Source of the DNA: Bin87 sp965208015
GTDB taxonomy: Bacteria > Chloroflexota > Dehalococcoidia > Lucifugimonadales > UBA3495
Reading direction: 5' to 3'
Length of the DNA stretch: 64,000 bases
NCBI GenBank assembly: GCA_965208015.1
Contig: OZ242309.1
Span: 930,001 to 994,000, forward strand
Part shown: positions 49,319 through 58,278 of the stretch, one piece after another
Layout of the letters: the number at the start of each line of letters is the position of its first letter
Numbering within the stretch: position 1 is the first letter of the stretch
Program-made: the position numbers and the translations under genes
The notes under the pieces: model-generated
Databases searched by the model: none
What the model was told of the DNA's origin: nothing
The model's input: only the letters and a program-made list of their open reading frames with translations

Positions 49319-49531
49319 TACGATACCTCCTCGGCGGATTCCGGACAACTCGAATCGAGGGGTCAACTGGCCCCGCAGTGTACGGCCCGTCGTATACGGA
49401 GTCAACGAGAGGCGCCGGTCATGAGCACGGCCGATTCCGAAGCCTTACAACCTGCTAGACGACATAAGCGGCGCAGGGTATCATTTTCGGGACATTCGAC
49501 CCCGAACCCATTCTGGAGGTAAACGAGACCC

Positions 49532-49891
49532 ATGAAAATCGTAAAGATGTCGGCGGTAGAAAGGACCGAGGGAACCGCTCCCCTGTTTACCGGGCCCGTG
49601 GGCCGGCAGGCCATCCTGGACCCGGACGACAGCAACAACTTCAACTTCGGCATCGTTCACTTCGGCGCCGGCGTCCGCAACAAGTTCCACACTCACAGCG
49701 GCGACCAGATCCTCATTGTCACCGAGGGCACCGGCATCGTGGCCACTCGCGACGAGGAAGTGACGGTTACCGAAGGCGACGTGGCGATCATCCCCGCTGG
49801 GGAAGACCACTGGCACGGCTCCCGCGAGACCGCCATGTCCCACATCACCATCACCGTGAAGGGCAGCCAGACACAGCAGAACGAGGACTAG
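49532..49891 (+). CDS. Cupin-domain protein
   Basis: A single-domain cupin of 119 residues. Cupin motif 1 gives metal ligands His53 and His55 with Gln59 in place of the usual Glu (KFHTHSGDQI). Motif 2 is around His93/His95 (PAGEDHWHGS). The family includes lyases and dioxygenases; substrate unknown. ATG 49532 has TGGAGG 10 bases upstream. A strong terminator follows. Confidence 0.85.
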   Translation: MKIVKMSAVERTEGTAPLFTGPVGRQAILDPDDSNNFNFGIVHFGAGVRNKFHTHSGDQILIVTEGTGIVATRDEEVTVTEGDVAIIPAGEDHWHGSRETAMSHITITVKGSQTQQNED

Positions 49892-49916
49892 ATCGGGGCG
49901 ACACGCTGCCGAAAGA

Positions 49917-49950
49917 GAGGGGCGACCGGCCGGTCGCCCCTCGTTTTGTT
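49917..49950 (+). terminator. Rho-independent terminator after the cupin gene
   Basis: A 26-base perfect palindrome (GAGGGGCGACCGG and its reverse complement) starts 25 bases after the cupin stop and is followed directly by GTTTTGTT. It is the clearest terminator in the GGGGCGA family and could also serve the converging MFS gene. Confidence 0.8.
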
Positions 49951-49963
49951 GGTCGCTGGTAAA

Positions 49964-51454
49964 TCAGTTATGACGGTGGCCGTGGTCGCCATGGTCATGG
50001 CCGTGTCCGTGATCGTCATGGTGACCGTGTCCGTGATCGTCATGATGGCCATGATCTCCGTGACCATCGTGGTGATCCTCCACCGGCGCCAGCTGGGGCA
50101 GCCGCACCACGGCGAGGATCACCGCCGCCAGCAAATACAAAGCCGCCGTGTAGTAGAAGAGGTAGTCAAAGTTGATGCCGTACAACCAGCCGGCGATGAG
50201 AGGGGACGCCGCGGCCAGTATGAACCGGGAGGTTGATAGCAGTCCCAGAGTTGTTGCCGCCGTCCCCTCGCGCACAATATCCATTGCGGCGGCGGTGAGG
50301 ATGGGCTGATCACTGAATAGGAAGAGCCCCAGGCCAGCGAGCAATACAGTCATCACCAGGCGGTCCTCAGGGCCGTTGACCAATGGCGCCATCAGGAGGG
50401 TGACGACAGTCAGGAAAAGCATTCCCGGTATCAGGACTATCTTGCGCCCGAACCGGTCGGACAGGTATCCCATTATCGGGCTGGCCAGGATTCCCACCAA
50501 AACCAGCAATCCGATGAGAGAACCGCGGATGAACAGGTTCTCAAAACTGCGGTGCTCGGTGATGGTAAATCCCAGTTCGTCCACCAGGTACTGAGGCAGC
50601 ATAACGAGAAATCCCAAGTAGGCCATGCCGCGCAATCCTGCCACCACGGTGATGCCCCAGACGCGGGGATTGCGGACCAACAGTTTGGTCTCGTCGATCT
50701 GCATTCTCATGGTGCTGACGGCCCGTTCTTCTACCGCCGCCTGCGCCCGTTGCCCAATATCGCGAAACGCCCAGAAAACCAAGAATGCCAGGAAGATGGG
50801 CACCGCGGCGTAAATGGTGATGATGGCCTGCCAAGCCAGCACTGCCAACAGCGCCCCAGTGATCACCGGCCCGAGCACATCGCCGATGTTTCCGCCGACC
50901 CCGTGGAAGGACAGCACTGCACCCCGTCGGTGGGTGAAGTGGGACGACAAAGCGGCCATGGCCGGCAGGTGCCAGACGGACGCGGCAATGGCTACTACGG
51001 ACATGCCTATTATCAACAAGGCATACCCCACGGGGTTGAAGGGAGCTTCCGCTCCGGTTGCTACGGCCGATGCCTCCGGCGCAACCCAGGCACTGCCCGG
51101 CACCTGCCATCCGGCTGCCGCCATCAGCAGCCAGCCCACGCCGAACAGGGCCATGCAGACAGCCATCACCCAGCCCCAGTAGCGTCGCAGGGCATCGGTA
51201 AGCACGCCGCCGGGCAACGCCACTACGCCGGAGGCGATTTCACGGGCGGACTGGATGCTGTTGACGGCGATTACGCTGCCACCGAGGAGCAGATCCCGGA
51301 CCTCCGGCAGCACCACGATGAAGCTTTGGGCGATGGAGTGAAAGACGCCATGCCCGCTGGACAGGCCGCCGATGATGAAAGCCGCCCCCCTCCGGAAGCC
51401 GGTCCGGCCTTCTACGACCGAAGGCGCCGCGTGATGATGATGTGCGTGGGCCAT
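49964..51454 (-). CDS. MFS transporter with His-rich N- and C-termini
   Basis: A 496-residue carrier with 12 hydrophobic segments. The N-terminus reads MAHAHHHH, and about the last 35 residues are almost all His, Asp and Gly. The loop motif GYLSDRFGRK lies in the second half. The start is ATG 51454 with AGGAGG upstream; a longer frame is open but not credible. Its stop-side neighbour is a terminator, and it starts 29 bases after the zinc permease gene. The His-rich ends and the operon suggest a zinc or other metal carrier or a metal-chelate exporter; this is inference. Confidence 0.85.
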   Translation of the reverse strand: MAHAHHHHAAPSVVEGRTGFRRGAAFIIGGLSSGHGVFHSIAQSFIVVLPEVRDLLLGGSVIAVNSIQSAREIASGVVALPGGVLTDALRRYWGWVMAVCMALFGVGWLLMAAAGWQVPGSAWVAPEASAVATGAEAPFNPVGYALLIIGMSVVAIAASVWHLPAMAALSSHFTHRRGAVLSFHGVGGNIGDVLGPVITGALLAVLAWQAIITIYAAVPIFLAFLVFWAFRDIGQRAQAAVEERAVSTMRMQIDETKLLVRNPRVWGITVVAGLRGMAYLGFLVMLPQYLVDELGFTITEHRSFENLFIRGSLIGLLVLVGILASPIMGYLSDRFGRKIVLIPGMLFLTVVTLLMAPLVNGPEDRLVMTVLLAGLGLFLFSDQPILTAAAMDIVREGTAATTLGLLSTSRFILAAASPLIAGWLYGINFDYLFYYTAALYLLAAVILAVVRLPQLAPVEDHHDGHGDHGHHDDHGHGHHDDHGHGHDHGDHGHRHN

Positions 51455-51483
51455 GGCCACCTCCTGGGGGAATTGATGAGCGA

Positions 51484-52356
51484 CTAATCTACGGAACCGC
51501 CGGGCAAGCGGGACAGGCCGGGCACCTCGGCCGGGCTCCGAGAGAGACTCCGCCGGATCCTGGACCAGCCCAGGGCAACGACGAACACGGCTGCCGACAG
51601 CAGTACGACGCTGGCGCCGGAAGAGACATTGATGAAATAGCTCATGTAGATACCGACAACCGAGCACATTATACCGATCAGGGTGGACAGTATCGTCATC
51701 TTTACAAAGCTATTCGTCATCAAACGCGCCACGATGGGGGCGATGACGACGGCGGCGGCGATCATGGTGACGCCCAGGACACGCATGGAAACCACAACCG
51801 TGCCGGCCAGCATCAGGGCAAATATGGCGTCCATCCACGCGGTGGGAATTCCGTAGAACCGGGCCACGTCGGCGTCGAAGGTGTTGAATAGAAACATCTT
51901 GTAGGCGACGAAAAAGACGGCCGCCACCGCAATGACGACCACTGCAATGGCGATTATGTCGGCTCTCTCCACCGCCAGCACGCTTCCCCACAAGGCGGCT
52001 TCGAAGTCTTGAGTGAAGCCGTGGCTGCGGCTGATGATAGCGATGCCCAGGGCGAAGCTGGCGGTGGTTACGATGCCGATGGCGGCGTCGGAGCCGATGG
52101 GATTCTTGCGGGTGGTCCAGGCAATCAACAGCGCGGACAGGAACCCCCACAAGGTGGCGCCCACAAAGAAGTTGAACGACATCGCCGAACTGACCACCGC
52201 GCCGCCAAATATGGCGTGGGCCAGGCCGTGACCGATGTAGGACATGCTGCGCAGCACGATGTACGTGCCCATGAAAGCGCACAAGCCGCCCACGAGGAAG
52301 GCGGCTATGATCGCACGGACGAAGAATCCGAACTCAAAGGGTTCGAGCAATACCAT
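51484..52356 (-). CDS. Zinc/manganese ABC transporter permease (ZnuB family)
   Basis: A 290-residue ABC-3 family membrane protein of the second metal uptake set. It has about eight hydrophobic segments and the signature YIGHGLAHAIFGGAVV, then VSMRVLGVTMIAAAVVIAPI. ATG 52356; it begins 109 bases after the ATPase gene and precedes the His-rich MFS gene. It resembles the lone permease at 5817-6671 in its N-terminal half. Confidence 0.88.
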   Translation of the reverse strand: MVLLEPFEFGFFVRAIIAAFLVGGLCAFMGTYIVLRSMSYIGHGLAHAIFGGAVVSSAMSFNFFVGATLWGFLSALLIAWTTRKNPIGSDAAIGIVTTASFALGIAIISRSHGFTQDFEAALWGSVLAVERADIIAIAVVVIAVAAVFFVAYKMFLFNTFDADVARFYGIPTAWMDAIFALMLAGTVVVSMRVLGVTMIAAAVVIAPIVARLMTNSFVKMTILSTLIGIMCSVVGIYMSYFINVSSGASVVLLSAAVFVVALGWSRIRRSLSRSPAEVPGLSRLPGGSVD

Positions 52357-52465
52357 AACGCGAAGACACAGAATAGGATGGGGCGAATGATATCACCGAA
52401 ACCGATTGGCAAACGACTGCCGTAACGGAGTAGCCAAGCCAGGATCAACCGGCGTCAACCCTGGA

Positions 52466-53410
52466 CTATTCGGGATCACTGTGATGGTGGTGGTGCTCCG
52501 GCACGTTCCCGGAGGTAGGGTGTACATGCGACATCACCGGCTCCCGGTGGCTGTCGTCCGGGATGGTGGACAGAGGCTCGCCTCCGTTGCGATCGATCCA
52601 GAAGTGCGCGCTCTCCGCGACCAGCGTCATGCCCTGGTACTGGATAACCGGCATCTCGGCTCCGTACACTTCCTGCAAGATGTGGGGCGTGATGACGCGA
52701 TGGGGTGGCCCGTCGGCCACTATGGAACCGTTCAGGCAGACGATGCGGGGCAGATGCACGGCGACGGCGTTGATCTCGTGGGTGGTGAGCAGGATGGTCA
52801 CGCCAGCGTGGTTGAGGTCGTGAAGCAAGTGCATCACGTCGTCGCGGGTCTTGAGGTCGACGCCGGACGTGGGCTCGTCAAGAAGCAGCAGATCGGGGCT
52901 GCTGGCCAGCGCCCTGGCCAGGAAGACGCGCTGCTGCTGTCCGCCGGACAGTTGGCGGATGTGGCGCTTGGCCAGATCGGCGATCCCCAAGCGCTGCATC
53001 ATGTCATAAGCCAGTTCCTTTTCGTGTTTGCGGTACCAGGGCAGCCACGGATTGGCCATGGTGCGGCCCATCATGACCGTCTCCTCGACGGTGACGGGGA
53101 AGTTCCAGTCGATGGTTTCCAGCTGGGGAACGTAGCCGGCCCGGTTGTTGCGTCCCCGGACCGGCTTTTCATTGACCCGAACCTCGCCTCGCTGCACGTC
53201 CACTGCGCCCAGGATCACGCGCAGCAGCGTGGTTTTGCCGGAACCGCTGGGCCCCAACAGGCCGACGAAGTCACCCGGCATGATCTGCAGGTCCACATCC
53301 TCCAGCACCTTCGACCTGTTGTAGCCGGCGGTGACGTTGCGCAAATCCACCACCGGCCTGGCGTCGGGGTCGGGCCGGTGGAGGTGCTCCAATTCTGGTG
53401 GGTGCAGCAT
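52466..53410 (-). CDS. Zinc/manganese ABC transporter ATP-binding protein with His-rich C-terminus
   Basis: A 314-residue ATPase with Walker A (GPSGSGKTT), Q-loop (AGYVPQLETIDW, the metal-uptake type), signature LSGGQQQRV, Walker B LLLLDEPTSGVD and H-loop TTHEIN. It is longer than the first ATPase (240) by a C-terminal region after about residue 250, which ends EHHHHHSDPE and may bind metal. It starts 47 bases after the binding-protein gene. Confidence 0.9.
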   Translation of the reverse strand: MLHPPELEHLHRPDPDARPVVDLRNVTAGYNRSKVLEDVDLQIMPGDFVGLLGPSGSGKTTLLRVILGAVDVQRGEVRVNEKPVRGRNNRAGYVPQLETIDWNFPVTVEETVMMGRTMANPWLPWYRKHEKELAYDMMQRLGIADLAKRHIRQLSGGQQQRVFLARALASSPDLLLLDEPTSGVDLKTRDDVMHLLHDLNHAGVTILLTTHEINAVAVHLPRIVCLNGSIVADGPPHRVITPHILQEVYGAEMPVIQYQGMTLVAESAHFWIDRNGGEPLSTIPDDSHREPVMSHVHPTSGNVPEHHHHHSDPE

Positions 53411-53457
53411 GGCGAGTTGCCTGATCCTGTTTGCTCGTGGCGACGGGATTGACGGGA

Positions 53458-54495
53458 TTACTGAGGATAGACGGCATTGGACGCGCCGTCAAAGACCGGC
53501 GATATGTCCACGTTATCCAACGCCGACGCGTCTCCGCCCAGGGCCGGGATCATGATACGCAGGTTGGTGACTTCCAGGCCGAGGTAGCTGTGGGCGGGAT
53601 CGCCGGGCGCGCCGGGCAGGTCGTCGTCGGAGAGCTCATCGATGTATTTGGCTCCGGATTCAGCGGCGATGGTCCGCATGACATCACTGGGGAAGACCTC
53701 CGAACCGAACACGGCCGGGATACCTTCTTCCCTGATCTGCCTGATGAGATCGGCAACGTCGCGGGCCGACGGTTCGGAGAAGTCCGACGGCTGGACGGCA
53801 CCGATGACGGTGAGGCCGTAGCGGTCAGCGAAGTATGCCCAGGAGTCGTGGTACGTAAGCAGTTTGCGGTTCTCTGCCGGAATCGTGGGGATGATGGTCT
53901 TGATGGCTTCGTCCAGCGTCGCGATGCGCCCGGCGAAAGCATCGTAGTTGGCGCGGTAGTAATTGGCGTTGGCCGGGTCCCTGGCCGCCAGGTTGTCGCG
54001 GACAATCTCCGCGTAGCGCAGCGTCAGGATGGGGTCGGGCCACAGGTGGGGGTTGGGATGCCCGTCCGCTTCTGGGAAGGAGAAGTCAAACTGCCACTGG
54101 TCGCGGGTGATGGTCTGCTCACCCAGGCTGACGATGGATGCTCCGGGCTTGAGGTTGGCCTTGGCCATTTCCAGGGTGGGTTCCTCGAGGAAAAGGCCGT
54201 TGAGGAAAATCAGGTCGGCGCCGGAGAGGGCGACCGCCACCGCGGGCGCGGGCTCGAAGGTGTGGGAGTTCACGCCCTCCGGCACGACGCCTTGCAGGCT
54301 GATGCGGGTTCCACCGATGTTCTCCACAATGCTGGTGATGGGCGATACGGTGGCCACCACGTTGAGTGGGCCGGATTCTGATTGGGTTGGAGCCGACGCC
54401 GGCGCTGCGGCCGGCTGCTCACCAGCGCAGGCGATGGCGGCCACGGCCGCCAAGAAGAGCAAAATCATTATGCAACCTTTTGTAAAAGACATCAT
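53458..54495 (-). CDS. Zinc/manganese ABC transporter substrate-binding lipoprotein
   Basis: A 345-residue cluster A-I metal-binding protein. ATG 54495 (AGGAGG upstream) opens a lipoprotein signal ending AAIAC. Ligand positions are visible in EGVNSHTFEP, then HPNPHLWPDP and a carboxylate in GSEVFPSD. The loop between the first two is short, not His-rich, unlike the first-locus protein, so the two may differ in metal preference. It follows the Fur-type regulator gene by 69 bases. Confidence 0.88.
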   Translation of the reverse strand: MMSFTKGCIMILLFLAAVAAIACAGEQPAAAPASAPTQSESGPLNVVATVSPITSIVENIGGTRISLQGVVPEGVNSHTFEPAPAVAVALSGADLIFLNGLFLEEPTLEMAKANLKPGASIVSLGEQTITRDQWQFDFSFPEADGHPNPHLWPDPILTLRYAEIVRDNLAARDPANANYYRANYDAFAGRIATLDEAIKTIIPTIPAENRKLLTYHDSWAYFADRYGLTVIGAVQPSDFSEPSARDVADLIRQIREEGIPAVFGSEVFPSDVMRTIAAESGAKYIDELSDDDLPGAPGDPAHSYLGLEVTNLRIMIPALGGDASALDNVDISPVFDGASNAVYPQ

Positions 54496-54564
54496 TTGCC
54501 CTCCTGCTGGGCGAAGAAAACGGTGAGTGGTTCGGGACAAAGTGGATCGGTCAGGACCCGCCTG

Positions 54565-54999
54565 TCAGCCGGAGTGCTGGCAAATGGAGCAGAGGCCGCC
54601 GATGGTGATGTTGTCCAGGTCGGGCGTGAACCCGAACTCCTGCTCCAAGCGCTGGCTGAATTCCGCCAGATAGGCGGGGCTCAGGGTCTGCACCGCGTCG
54701 CATTCGGAACAAACCATGTGGTTGTGGCGATTGTGGTGATCGGCCAGCTCGAAGTGGAGCTTGTTTCCGATTACCACCTCGGTCACCACGCCGAGGCGCT
54801 TGAGCAACTGCAAAGTGCGATAGATGGTCGCCAAATCAACGTAGGGGTGCTGCTCCTTGGTCAGGTTCCACACCTCATCGGCGCCGATATGGCCGGGCCG
54901 GCCGGCGACGATGTCCAGTACGGACAAACGTTGCGGAGTCATCCGGTAGCCTTCGGAGCGCAGGCGCGCTACTGCCGATTCATGCCCAGACATGCGCAT
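54565..54999 (-). CDS. Fur-family transcriptional regulator (Zur-like)
   Basis: DNA-binding metal sensor of 144 residues from ATG 54999 (or 142 from 54993). The winged-helix region includes RMTPQRLSVLDIV and DLATIYRTLQLLKRLGVV. The metal region has HHNRHNHMVCSECD and the C-terminal structural CSICQHSG, that is two CxxC pairs, as in zinc-containing Fur/Zur proteins. It heads the second zinc operon, and a promoter with an overlapping inverted repeat lies upstream, consistent with autoregulation. Confidence 0.87.
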   Translation of the reverse strand: MRMSGHESAVARLRSEGYRMTPQRLSVLDIVAGRPGHIGADEVWNLTKEQHPYVDLATIYRTLQLLKRLGVVTEVVIGNKLHFELADHHNRHNHMVCSECDAVQTLSPAYLAEFSQRLEQEFGFTPDLDNITIGGLCSICQHSG

Positions 55000-55005
55000 A
55001 CCACC

Positions 55006-55029
55006 GTTATTGCATGGATTTGCGATAAC
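55006..55029 (-). promoter_or_regulatory. Inverted repeat, candidate Zur/Fur operator
   Basis: On the minus strand GTTATCGCA-N6-TGCAATAAC: the 9-base arms are inverted with one mismatch. It covers the expected transcription start of the regulator's promoter, a position suited to repression. The spacing is like Fur-family boxes but does not match the E. coli Zur consensus. No second copy was found in front of the other metal genes. Confidence 0.45.
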
Positions 55030-55031
55030 CA

Positions 55032-55059
55032 ATTATAGCATCGAACGTGCCGGCGTCAA
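55032..55059 (-). promoter_or_regulatory. Sigma-70 promoter of the regulator gene
   Basis: Minus-strand TTGACG (55059-55054) and TATAAT (55037-55032), 16-base spacer; a near-consensus promoter reading into the Fur-family gene. Confidence 0.65.
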
Positions 55060-55083
55060 CCTTCATCGTGCTAGAATTCGCCC

Positions 55084-55677
55084 ATGGAGGAAGTTCAACC
55101 CGGCCAGCGCGTTGGAGAGGTGACGGCGTCGCAATCGCAACGCGTCGAAGCGCAATGCTACCAGGCGCATGCAACGCCTCCGCTGGGGTCGTTGGTTCGG
55201 ATCGGATCGCCTCCGGTCTACGCGGTTGTGCTGGACGTCCGACACGAACCGCTGGACCCCACGCGACCGCTCACCCCCAGGGGAGCGGACCTTGAAACGG
55301 AAGACGAGGTGTATGCGGCCAACCCCCAACTGAGCGCCATTTTGACCACGCGGTTTACCGCGGCAATCGTCGGTTATCAGGACGCTGCGGGCATCCGTGC
55401 AGGTCTGCCGAGCCTGCCGCCTGACCTCCACTCCTTCGTCTTCCTTAGCGATGCTGGGGATTTGGCATACTTTGGTAACGATTTGGGATGGCTGAGGCTG
55501 CTATTGGACGAACGGTCCCCGGCATCGGACACTGCAATCGCCAATTTGCTCCGCCAAACGGCCGCGGCCCGGGCAGATTCCCGGAGGTTCCTGCTCGGAG
55601 CCGGCAAAGCGCTGGCAGCGGAGTTGTCCGGAGAGCCCCACCGTATGCGAGCCCTGTTGCGCCAAGTGGGTGGATGA
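55084..55677 (+). CDS. HAS-barrel-like protein preceding a HerA-type ATPase
   Basis: A 197-residue protein. Residues about 30-100 (LGSLVRIGSPPVYAVVLDV, then ILTTRFTAAIVGY) resemble the HAS-barrel domain found at the N-terminus of HerA ATPases; the remainder is helical with no recognised family. Its stop overlaps the ATPase start (ATGATG), so the two are translationally coupled. It could load or regulate the ATPase, or stand in for the NurA nuclease, which is not seen here. Confidence 0.65.
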   Translation: MEEVQPGQRVGEVTASQSQRVEAQCYQAHATPPLGSLVRIGSPPVYAVVLDVRHEPLDPTRPLTPRGADLETEDEVYAANPQLSAILTTRFTAAIVGYQDAAGIRAGLPSLPPDLHSFVFLSDAGDLAYFGNDLGWLRLLLDERSPASDTAIANLLRQTAAARADSRRFLLGAGKALAAELSGEPHRMRALLRQVGG

Positions 55678-57380
55678 TGCTGGCCAACGGCTTCGGAAAC
55701 AACGGCGCTGGCCCGGCGCAAGCCCGCCAGCTGGGTCAAGTCGTCGGCGGTTCGCTTTCCCGCGGGCTGGACGTCCGGCTGGACGGCTACGGCGCGGGCG
55801 CCGAGGACGTAGCTGTGGGATCCTTCGTGACCATCCAGGGACGCCGGCAACGTTATTTCGCCGTGGTAACCGACGTGGAATTGCGGACCGTAGACGATGG
55901 CGTGCGCCATTTCCCGCCGGCGTTCTCGACCGGGGATACCGACGCCGGAGATTTTACTGCGGAGGTCATCGCGGGGACGTTGGCTTACGGCCAACTGTCA
56001 GTGATGCCAAGCATGGCCGTCCCCGTTGAAAGCACCCAGCAGGGTACTGCCGAACAGGCGAAGACTATACCGGAGCATTTCGCGCCGGTATTCGCGGCGT
56101 CGCAAGCAGATATCGACGCGGTGTTTCGCGCCCGGGACGGAGACTTCGCGTTGGGTTCACCGCAAGGCATGGAATCGTCGTTGGTCCGGTTGGACCTGGC
56201 GGCCCTGGCCAACCGGTCTGTCGGCGTTTTTGGAGCCTCCGGAACCGGAAAGACCTTTCTGGCGCGGATGCTGCTGGCCGGCCTCGTCAAGCAAACCCCG
56301 GCGGTCTCGCTGGTATTCGACATGGAGAGCGAGTACGGCTGGCAGGGCCAGGACAACGACCGGGGACGCCAGGTAAAAGGGCTGAAGCAGCTGTTCCCCT
56401 CCCGGGTCGTCACTTTCACCCTGGACGAAGCGAGCAGTCGCCGCCGCGGGGCCACGCCTGATGGCATCGTCAGGATCGGTTACGAGGAGGTCGAGCCGGC
56501 GGACATCGAGGTGCTGCGGGAGTCGCTGAACCTGTCGGAAGTGGCCGCCTCCACTTCGTGGAACGTCGCCCGGCACTTCCGGGAGAACTGGCTGCGTGAA
56601 TTCATGGCGCTCAGCGCTGCCGAAGTCGGCGACCTGGCGGCCGAAATCGGCGTCAACCTGTCCGCCCTGCAAACGCTGCATCGCCGCCTGCTGTCCTGGG
56701 AGCGGTTCGGGTTCCTGGCGGAAAACGGGCAAGGCAGCGCCAGCGCCGGCGGCATCATCGAGCAGCTGGAACGCGGGAACCACGTGGTGCTGGAGTTTGG
56801 ACAGTACGGCCGCAACACCGCCGCGTACGTGCTGGTCAGCAATCTGCTGACCCGCCGCATTCACGAAACCTGGGTCCGGCGCAAAGAGTCGGCCGACGGC
56901 GGGCAGGGTGACGAGCCCCGGCCGCTGGTGATCTTCGTCGAGGAAGCGCACAAGTTCCTCACGCCGGACATCGCCTCCCAAACCATTTTCGGCGCCATCG
57001 CCCGCGAGTTGCGGAAATACAACGTCACCCTGATGATCGTGGACCAGCGGCCCAGCGGCATCGACTCCGAAGTGATGAGCCAGCTTGGCACCAGGCTGTC
57101 GTGCGCGTTGAACGACGACCGGGACATGAACGCCGTGTTGATGGGCGCGCGGGACGCCGCACAACTGCGCAACGTGCTGTCGCGGCTGGACAGCAAGCAG
57201 CAGGCTTTGGTGTTCGGCCACGCGGTTCCCATGCCCGTAGTCGTCCGGCCGCGAGACTACGACGAGGGGTTTTACGCAGATATGAGCGGCGCTTCAGGTG
57301 TCGCAGTATCGGGGACGCTGGCGGAAACGGAGGCGGAAAGAATGCAGCGGGAAATCGACGAACTGTTTCCGCCTGAATGA
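55674..57380 (+). CDS. herA: HerA-type DNA-translocating ATPase
   Basis: A 568-residue HerA/FtsK-superfamily hexameric ATPase. It starts with a HAS-barrel domain (residues about 10-110). Next come Walker A (GASGTGKT, about residue 187), the DMESEYGW region, Walker B (LVIFVEEAHKF), and the sensor and arginine-finger region IARELRKYNVTL with VDQRPSGID. ATG 55674 overlaps the previous stop. Archaeal HerA works with the NurA nuclease in DNA end resection; bacterial homologues act in repair or defence. Which role applies here is not shown. Confidence 0.85.
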   Translation: MMLANGFGNNGAGPAQARQLGQVVGGSLSRGLDVRLDGYGAGAEDVAVGSFVTIQGRRQRYFAVVTDVELRTVDDGVRHFPPAFSTGDTDAGDFTAEVIAGTLAYGQLSVMPSMAVPVESTQQGTAEQAKTIPEHFAPVFAASQADIDAVFRARDGDFALGSPQGMESSLVRLDLAALANRSVGVFGASGTGKTFLARMLLAGLVKQTPAVSLVFDMESEYGWQGQDNDRGRQVKGLKQLFPSRVVTFTLDEASSRRRGATPDGIVRIGYEEVEPADIEVLRESLNLSEVAASTSWNVARHFRENWLREFMALSAAEVGDLAAEIGVNLSALQTLHRRLLSWERFGFLAENGQGSASAGGIIEQLERGNHVVLEFGQYGRNTAAYVLVSNLLTRRIHETWVRRKESADGGQGDEPRPLVIFVEEAHKFLTPDIASQTIFGAIARELRKYNVTLMIVDQRPSGIDSEVMSQLGTRLSCALNDDRDMNAVLMGARDAAQLRNVLSRLDSKQQALVFGHAVPMPVVVRPRDYDEGFYADMSGASGVAVSGTLAETEAERMQREIDELFPPE

Positions 57381-57385
57381 AGTTC

Positions 57386-57405
57386 TTTACATCGATGCAC
57401 AGGAT
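57386..57405. repeat. 20-base repeat shared with 3047-3066
   Basis: TTTACATCGATGCACAGGAT is the exact reverse complement of 3047-3066. It lies directly before panC and belongs to a class of short dispersed intergenic motifs. A third copy was not found here. Confidence 0.6.
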
Positions 57406-57422
57406 GTTCAGGATGTTGAATT

Positions 57423-58265
57423 ATGAAAGTAGTTGAAACTTGTGCAGAGATGGCAGCATTGTGCCGCGAAGTCGAGCGTCCGCTGGGCCTGGTGCCGACC
57501 ATGGGCGCGTTGCACGAGGGGCACCTGTCGCTGGTCCGGCAGGCGCGGGCCGACAGCGCGGCGATGGCGGCATCGATCTTCGTGAACCCGACCCAATTCG
57601 GGCCGAACGAAGACTTCGCCACGTACCCCCGCAGCCTGGAGCGCGACCTGGATCTGCTGAGGGCGGAAGGCACCGACCTGGTGTTCGTCCCGCCGCCGCA
57701 CGAAGTGTACCCGGACGGCTTCGATACCTGGGTTGAACCGGGTGCCGTAGCCGAGGGCATGGAGGGAGCAGCGCGGCCGGGCCACTTCCGCGGAGTTGCG
57801 ACAGTGGTCGCCAAGTTGTTCACCATCACCCGCCCCGACCGCGCCTACTTCGGTCAGAAAGACGGTCAGCAGGTGGCGGTCATCCGCAAGATGAACGCCG
57901 ACCTGAACCTCGGCGTTGACGTGGTAACCATGCCGACTATCCGCGAACCCGACGGCCTGGCCCTGAGCAGCCGCAACGCCTACCTGAGCGCGGAGGAGCG
58001 GGAAACTGCGCCCGCAGTGTACCGGGCGCTATGCGCGGCAGAGGACATATGGCGTCGCGGCGAGCGAGACGCCGGACGAATCCAGCGGGCTGCGAACAAC
58101 ATCCTGAGCCGGGAGCCCCTGATCGACGCGGTGGACTACGTCAGCATCGTGGACGCCGACACCATGCGGCCGCTCGCAACCGTGCAGGATGGTGAGAGGC
58201 TGATGATCGCAATTGCGGTACGGCTGGGAACGGTGCGGCTGATTGACAACGTGGTGCTGGGTTAG
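57423..58265 (+). CDS. panC: Pantothenate synthetase (pantoate-beta-alanine ligase)
   Basis: Condenses pantoate and beta-alanine with ATP in coenzyme A biosynthesis. It has 280 residues. Family motifs are LVPTMGALHEGHLSLV, then FVNPTQFGPNEDF, FGQKDGQQVAVI and LALSSRN, with the HxGH-type and KMSKS-like positions present. ATG 57423. No other pantothenate gene is adjacent. Confidence 0.95.
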   Translation: MKVVETCAEMAALCREVERPLGLVPTMGALHEGHLSLVRQARADSAAMAASIFVNPTQFGPNEDFATYPRSLERDLDLLRAEGTDLVFVPPPHEVYPDGFDTWVEPGAVAEGMEGAARPGHFRGVATVVAKLFTITRPDRAYFGQKDGQQVAVIRKMNADLNLGVDVVTMPTIREPDGLALSSRNAYLSAEERETAPAVYRALCAAEDIWRRGERDAGRIQRAANNILSREPLIDAVDYVSIVDADTMRPLATVQDGERLMIAIAVRLGTVRLIDNVVLG

Positions 58266-58278
58266 AAGATTTCCTGTT

